This document shows positions 58,701-64,000 of a stretch of 64,000 nucleotides of DNA, piece by piece. Numbering within the stretch: the stretch's first letter is position 1; each line of letters opens with the position of its first letter. A program made the position numbers and the translations under genes. The DNA is from Phallusia mammillata (taxonomy: Eukaryota > Chordata > Ascidiacea > Phlebobranchia > Ascidiidae). The stretch covers positions 22,567 to 86,566 of the forward strand of contig QLIY01000377.1 in assembly GCA_003260075.1 (NCBI GenBank). The letters run 5' to 3'. Below the pieces are notes generated by a model. The model saw nothing but the letters and a program-made list of their open reading frames with translations. It was not told the origin of the DNA and made no database searches.

Positions 58701-61700
58701 ATGACATTTTTGGTGGCAAGACAACATCACTACAAAGTTCAACCACATCACCAAGCTGATCAGAAGGTATTCCAGTTTCAGATCTATCAACTGATTCAAG
58801 GCTAAAACCTTCACTTTCTGATTCAGACAGCATCATAGCACCAACTGCACCAGAAGAACCATATTGTGCACCAAAATTCAAAGACATTTTATCAGCATTT
58901 GCTGCTTGGGAGAAAGTGTTGAAACTCATAACCCTAAGCCTTTCCGGATTTAGTGGCTCAGGTATCATAGCAAATTCGCCATCACTTAAATATTCCATCT
59001 GATGTGATGATTCCAAAAATAGATCAACAACTTTCAAGATGTCATTTCTGAAAAAAAATTACCCTCTTAAATAAATAATAAGTATTGTAACAAATTTATA
59101 TAAGGTAAGTTATGATGCATAAAATTTTAAACAACATGGGTTTGTTTTAAGAAAAATTACTTATTGCTTTGTCATTTATTGTGGTACAAAACAACACTAG
59201 CATGCTGAGACCAAACGGAGCATTTCCTTGAAAAATTTTAATCTATTTTTTTTCGCCCATTAAGAGGTTTCAAAACTACTCATAGACCCAGGTTTGTGTT
59301 CATTTGCTTAAGTTTGCCATTAAAACATGTAAAATTTCCACCTTGGGCTAAAACTTTGCCCAGGCTGATATTTTCTTGATTAATATAACAAAACAGTAAC
59401 AAAAACAGCAGCACCCTAAAACCTGTGCTGTTTACAGCACAAACTGCACAAGCAACTTATTATTTGAAATATGGCAAAACACACAGTTTTGCCCCAAACA
59501 AAAAGTCTTGTTTTAGGAATTTTTTAGTCTCACTTTTATATTAATAATTACGGTCTTTTATTAACAAAAACACTACTGCACAAAATATGATGGAAACATA
59601 TCAGCATTCATTCTTTTAGAAACATAAGTACAAGTGCCAAGTTACTAATATAAAATAAATTTTTCAAGAGCAAATTTACCCTTGGTGTGTCGCTAACTTC
59701 TCTTTAAAAATTTGAAGTCCTTCTTCAACTGGTATGTTGGATTGGTCTATTGCTTCAATACCAGATTTTGTAAACTCCAACACTTTTCTGTTGGAGTCTT
59801 TGTCACTGCGCAAACCATAGCGACCGGGAAAATCGAAAACTGTGCTCAAAGCATTGGCAACCTCTTCGTCATTTTCTCGCAACGCTTCAGTGATCAATGC
59901 CACGAATGATTGGCTGTCAATATCTGAACAAAAAATGATTTTATAAACGAATGGCTAAACCAAGTTGTTTCAAGACTGAAAGAATAGAGGGCCACAATAG
60001 AATTTAGTAAGTACCGGGCAGGCTGCAGAAAAGCGAAACTGATTTGTATTGAAGGTCTTTATTTGCTGATCATAGTAAGTAAGGTAGTTTTGAGAAACTC
60101 ATAGCCAGGATGGCAAATTGTCATTTGGGTACCAAGTTGGACTCAATCTTAGCGATTGTAAGCCCCTACACCAGGGGAAACCTTTGTTACTGTGGGGTCA
60201 AATAGCCAAAATTGGATCGCGTGCCGCAACTGGGTATAACACAAGGTGATTTTACTTCATTGCTTACCAAATATTCAAACACCTCAGCAGGCCGCACAAC
60301 CTTCATTCAAGGGTCACATTTGGCCTGCGTACCGCAGGTTGCCCACCCCTGCCATACAACAACGACAAGGTGTCGAGTCCGATCGTAAATCCACCCCTAC
60401 TACATGGCTACCAACAATAAAGGCAATACCTTCCCCATACTTACGACGCAGAGCATCAGCTATGAAGATGGTACAGAATATTCAAACACTGCCGGAGGAT
60501 ATTCNGCAGGTTGCCCACCCCTGTCATACAACAACGACAAGGTGTCGAGTCCGATCGTAAATCCACCCCTACTACATGGCTACCAACAATAAAGGCAATA
60601 CCTTCCCCATACTTACGACGCAGAGCATCAGCTATGAAGATGGTACAGAATATTCAAACACTGCCGGAGGATATTCCCCTCACAAAGATTATAAGCCAAG
60701 CACCAAAAATATACAGATTAAAATCCAGGCATCCTATCTACAACTTAACGACTGACAAGACTTTTGATATGATTGAAGAATGGAAACAAAATTGGTTTGA
60801 AAACATGCCCACAGGAAGAGAGCTAGTAGACGAACCCCCAACTCCACTGCCAGGTTTCGACATAGCACATAGACGTTACTGGGTAGCAGCGAACAATCAA
60901 AACTCTGATCAAAACATGCTTCAACGCTGGGGCGAAAGAACTAGTTCGGAATGCCCACACTGTGGTGCAGATAAGCAAGATAGAGATCATCTTGTCCTAA
61001 AATGCACCTCAACCAAATTACAAGGTGGATATCGGACAGTGCATAAATGCGATGCAGCTTTCAGCGACTGGTTCCAAAACATACCAGATCAGATCTAAGT
61101 TTTTGAGACATGAAATGATACGACAATATAATATACTTGCTGATCTAATCAACATGTTTTAAGACCATTAAAATATTATATATACAAATAGCAAAAAAAT
61201 CCCTTGTTATCTTACACTAGAGACAAATTGACCTGAAATTTAATGATTAGCATCCTATCAGGGCAATATGAACTGCAATTCACTTGATGACTATATGCAG
61301 AACGTGTTCGTGGGCTGCACAAAGGCTACTGACGACCCACTGGCCAGGGGTGGACCTGGCCTAAACAGTGGACTTTTCTTTGACTGGAATTATCAAACAA
61401 TATTGTCATCATGCACTGAAGCATATTAATGCTATGAGGCTCACAAAAGTTTGTGCTTTGCAAATTGTTTGACTTAGCCAATGCATGTTTTCTTAATTTT
61501 AAGGATTCTTGTTTTGGGAGGTACAAGAATGAGCATCTAAAATTTGTATCCCTATTTTAGCTGACCATGAAAATTAATTAAATATAATATCTTTAATAGC
61601 TTATTTCATAATATCTTTTATTGAAAAATATAAAGACATAATATTTCAACTGTTACATTATTTCTGAAGACAAAACATCAACAATTAAGGGGTGAAGGAA

Positions 61701-61710
61701 AATACTACAG

Positions 61711-61744
<34 letters not shown>

Positions 61745-63489
61745 AAAGTACTACAGGTATATCATACTTCAGGGCTGATCCCACTTACAAGTGTATGTTC
61801 ATCTTAACAGATCAATTGTGGACCTGCCAATACCCTACTATGAAGCTGACATGTACAGCATATGAGGCGGGCTACAAAACTTGTAATTCAACTTTTAGCA
61901 GGCTCACCACTCAGCTTGCATAGCTCAGTTAATAGAAAGCATTCCCGTAAAGACTCCTGTTTTGGGTTCAGATCCCACCATAGACTAGTTTTTTCTAGCC
62001 TTTGCCTTGTCATATGGGAATGATTGGTGCCTGTCTGATTTGGCATCATACCTTCAAAAGGGCTGGCCTACTGTGATTTACGTTTATTATGTGCTGTACA
62101 CTTTGCTTGTGAGTACATTTACCTCAGGCTGTAAATAGCTTTAGAGTTCTGCTATTGTTGAGCAAAAAAGAAGTTTCTCACCTGCCAATGACACCTCCAT
62201 TCCAAGCTTCATCCTAGTTGTTAAAGCAATAAATGAAGCTTTGGTCCTTTCCTTTTTTGTCAAATCCGGGATCATTTCATCAACTTCAGCAAACATTCGT
62301 TGGGCTTGGGCCAGGGAACTATAATATGTCACCTCTGCTGCATGAAGTTTTCCATACACTTTCTGCAATGTAACCTGTAAAGTCCAAAAATAGTACATCA
62401 AAAATCAAAACAACACAAGATCTTTACAAGCTGTATAGGACAGGTTGCAAAAACAAGCTTGCCAAACAAGGGTGGCTCGCCAAACTCTACATTTTAAATT
62501 GCAAAACAACAGTATTTAAGCGGATTTCACCTTAACACATTGTTGTAAAGTGCTAGTGTATTTTTTTACCTTCTAAATATGACTTTACAACAATGCTCTT
62601 TAACCATTTTAGTGGCACAAAAAGTAGTTTGTCAATTTGCAGCACCTTCCCAGAAAATAATTTTATGACATGAAATACAAGTAAGATATATAAATAAAAA
62701 ACATGTATTTTAAACTAACATGCCACAAGTACATATAGTATAAAGTTGACTTCAATAAAACTGTTGATTGAAACGTGTTGCTTGGATCAACCATTTCTGC
62801 ATTTGTCTCAGAATTCAGCAAGGCTGGGTTTGTTACCTCACAATTATTCAATGGTGTAACCAAGCTTAACAAGATTGTACGGTGTTACTGTTCAGAACAA
62901 TGATATTATGAATAATTCCTGTTTAAATTGTTTCAATGAACATCAAGGAATTCCTGTGAGTGTTTAGCGGATGACCAGTTAAAGAGCACTGTGCAAAAGT
63001 TTTCAAGTGCATTGTTGTGATTGGAATTTTACAAAACCTTTGATTAAACATAAAATGCCCCGCTTGATATCATTTAAATATATTTATGCCATTATTTGAG
63101 AAACAGTCACAAACTGCTTTGTTTTATACCATAAGCTTTTGTGATCTTCAATCTTGTTTTTTAAGAAACACTTATACTGGGACTACATGTATTTTCTGTC
63201 ATCTAGTTCGACAAAATCTAAGAGGTGGACAATAAACCTCTACAGTGAACTGCTTACATTTACAGTCACCAATTGGACAATCCTCAATGCAAAAACACAT
63301 TACAAACAAAGTTTTTGCACTTACAGTATCTTCTTCTACTTCTTCTCCAATCCAGGGCAAGTTAGGCAATTGATCAGTTTCTGATTCCAACACAAGATTC
63401 TGGATGCTAGGACCTTTGCCTGTCACAAGTTTTTCATCCTGTAAATAGGCCAATTGGTAAATCTGAGTTGAGTTCTCAAGGAATACCAT
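55740..63489 (-). CDS. Unassigned 955-residue protein: helical ends, Ser/Pro-rich duplicated middle
   Basis: I do not recognise this protein. Exons in order: 63489-63325, 62374-62182, 59923-59680, 59047-57231 (1817 nt), 57125-57070, 57012-56910, 56854-56790, 56716-56593, 55840-55740. Every phase joins and the total is divisible by three, so the model is well supported. Residues 1-200 look mostly helical (for example KVYGKLHAAEVTYYSSLAQA). Residues about 210-800 are low-complexity, rich in Ser, Pro and acidic residues, with a proline run and two similar segments. The last 150 residues look helical again (LYEAINNYIEK, MTWLKKMDSIYPSL) and end AINDLFFSFE. No signal peptide or membrane segment. 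A cytosolic scaffold or adaptor is a guess. An upstream non-coding or coding exon cannot be excluded. Confidence 0.85.
57352..57876 (-). repeat. Internal protein repeat 2 in the large exon
   Basis: Residues about 592-766: CDEDESFSSHD, NEAETLEPPK, APPRPHPSLS, KSLETVTKT, PQSNLFAR, VRVGGG, HATRLDSLSMQMPDNT. Each block has a counterpart in the same order in the preceding segment at 57907-58359. Confidence 0.85.
57907..58359 (-). repeat. Internal protein repeat 1 in the large exon
   Basis: Residues about 431-581: FEEDETFSSDD, DEAESLEPPK, APPPPPPSLN, MSLETVTKT, PQSNLLAR, LRVGGG, QATRFDSFSMQMPANT. The same blocks recur about 160 residues later, which shows an old tandem duplication within one exon. 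Confidence 0.85.
60172..60351. mobile_element. Probable hAT-type MITE, decayed
   Basis: Left end CAGGGGAAACCTTTG and right end GGTTGCCCACCCCTG are roughly inverted, and the inside carries the 'tgtggggtcaaatagcc' and 'tttggcctgcgtaccgc' words of related elements. Flanking octamers CCCTACAC and CCATACAA match only in part. Its right end is repeated after the N at 60505. Confidence 0.5.
60334..60676. other. False duplication joined by a single N
   Basis: Bases 60334-60504 recur almost perfectly at 60506-60676, separated only by the N at 60505. Read as two overlapping contig ends placed in series. Confidence 0.88.
60660..61098 (+). pseudogene. 3' remnant of a non-LTR retrotransposon (LINE ORF2 end)
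   Basis: An open frame ends at 61098 and encodes about 145 residues with the pattern CPHCGADKQDRDHLVLKC (C-x2-C-x8-H-x4-C), preceded by an LQRWGERTSSE segment. This arrangement is typical of the C-terminal zinc-binding region after reverse transcriptase in Jockey- or I-type LINEs. No reverse transcriptase or endonuclease lies upstream, so it is 5'-truncated and dead. It sits in an intron of the - strand gene. Confidence 0.75.
61711..61743. repeat. Run of 33 Cs
   Basis: C homopolymer in an intron of the 955-residue gene. 'Actacag' stands before it and 'actacag' again shortly after, which could be the edge of an unresolved overlap. Confidence 0.65.
61825..62092. repeat. Dispersed repeat with tRNA-like core, copy 2 (decayed)
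   Basis: Matches copy 1 at 41394. The tRNA-like part at 61914-61986 keeps TAGCTCAGTT and GGGTTCAGATCCCACC, but the acceptor stem no longer pairs well and the D-arm has changed. About 90 bases present after the tRNA part in copy 1 are missing here. Confidence 0.7.
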
Positions 63490-63747
63490 TGTGACATCCT
63501 AGTGATCAAGTGTGTAGAAAGCAACTAGAGCAATGGTTCTCAACTCGTTTCAGGCCATGGACCACCAGTTCAATTAAATGAATTATGAACCAGTCCATTG
63601 TGAAGTCAGGATATATTAGAATCCACAACAAGCATATTGGCTTGAAGCATATTCCTCCGATATAGAATTTCGGGAAGTGATATCAAACAATTGACAACAA
63701 ACAATACATGGCCAATAAGCTTTTTTGGATAAGCGGACTTTTCAATG
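63490..63747. other. Upstream flank of the 955-residue gene with a hAT-end fragment
   Basis: This should contain the 5' UTR or promoter of the - strand gene. At 63532 'caatggttctcaactcg' and then 'ggaccaccag' look like the left part of a hAT MITE; no right end is seen before the next repeat begins at 63748. Confidence 0.4.
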
Positions 63748-64000
63748 ACTAGAAGGGTGGCTTAGCACATATTGCCCTTGCATATACACTATAACCTATT
63801 TTAAAACATAAATATATTTCCTTTGCTTATTTTGTATTGGGTCCCATATTAGCCATCGTCTTTTATAACTTTAGTCGTTTCTGCAGGCAAAAACTTATGG
63901 GTCCCCACACATGCAAAGTTGAAAATAATGCAATTCAAGAGATAACCATGAGAAAGTCGGGTGTTGTAAGGTAAAACACAGCGATCGGCACTGGGCTTAA
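63748..64000. repeat. Dispersed repeat, copy 2 (runs off the window)
   Basis: Near-identical to 49308-49561, beginning at the same 'actagaagggtgg' border and continuing to the last base. The sharp shared left border suggests a true element end. Confidence 0.82.

Noticed and set aside
60246-60592. Open frames with tRNA-like or protein names across the N at 60505
   Set aside because: They span a false duplication and a MITE; only the final LINE-derived frame after about 60660 has a recognisable motif.

Overview
The window is metazoan nuclear DNA: multi-exon genes, GT-AG introns, AT-rich introns and intergenic DNA, and many short non-autonomous DNA transposons. The small gene size, dense hAT-type MITEs and strong difference between duplicated (allelic) copies suit a highly polymorphic invertebrate chordate such as a solitary ascidian (Ciona-like). 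That assignment is inference, not proof. The sequence is a draft mosaic. Ten-C linkers and single Ns join overlapping contigs, so several segments appear twice in a row, and long C runs of 33-95 bases stand in exons, introns and repeats.

Six protein-coding genes can be rebuilt exon by exon. On the + strand: a cyclophilin A-type peptidyl-prolyl isomerase (734-2735), the catalytic A subunit of calcineurin (8223-32696) and an hnRNP D/AB-type protein with two RRMs (36224-39359). On the - strand: an RJL-family small GTPase without a DnaJ domain (46181-43826), a BDH2/DHRS6-type short-chain dehydrogenase (53438-48893) and an unassigned protein of 955 residues with an internal duplication (63489-55740). 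Splice phases join without a frameshift in all of them, apart from exon parts of the cyclophilin and hnRNP genes lost in C runs.

The most interesting biology is in the 3' half of the calcineurin gene. Two consecutive exons (30998-31082 and 31322-31439) both encode a calmodulin-binding segment. They have the same entry and exit phases, and both lengths are 1 mod 3, so the frame survives only if exactly one is used. Upstream, three candidate microexons of 12, 18 and 21 nt, all frame-neutral, lie between the exon after the calcineurin B-binding helix and the calmodulin-binding exons. Together these suggest alternative splicing tuned to the regulatory region of calcineurin.

The rest is mostly repeats: hAT-like MITEs with 8-bp target duplications, a pogo/Tigger-like MITE family in calcineurin introns, a foldback element built of 20-bp units, a tandem repeat near 42 kb, a dispersed repeat carrying a tRNA-like sequence, a LINE 3' remnant, and a dispersed repeat seen at 49.3 kb and again at the right edge. 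The genes are unrelated in pathway; no operon or cluster logic is seen.
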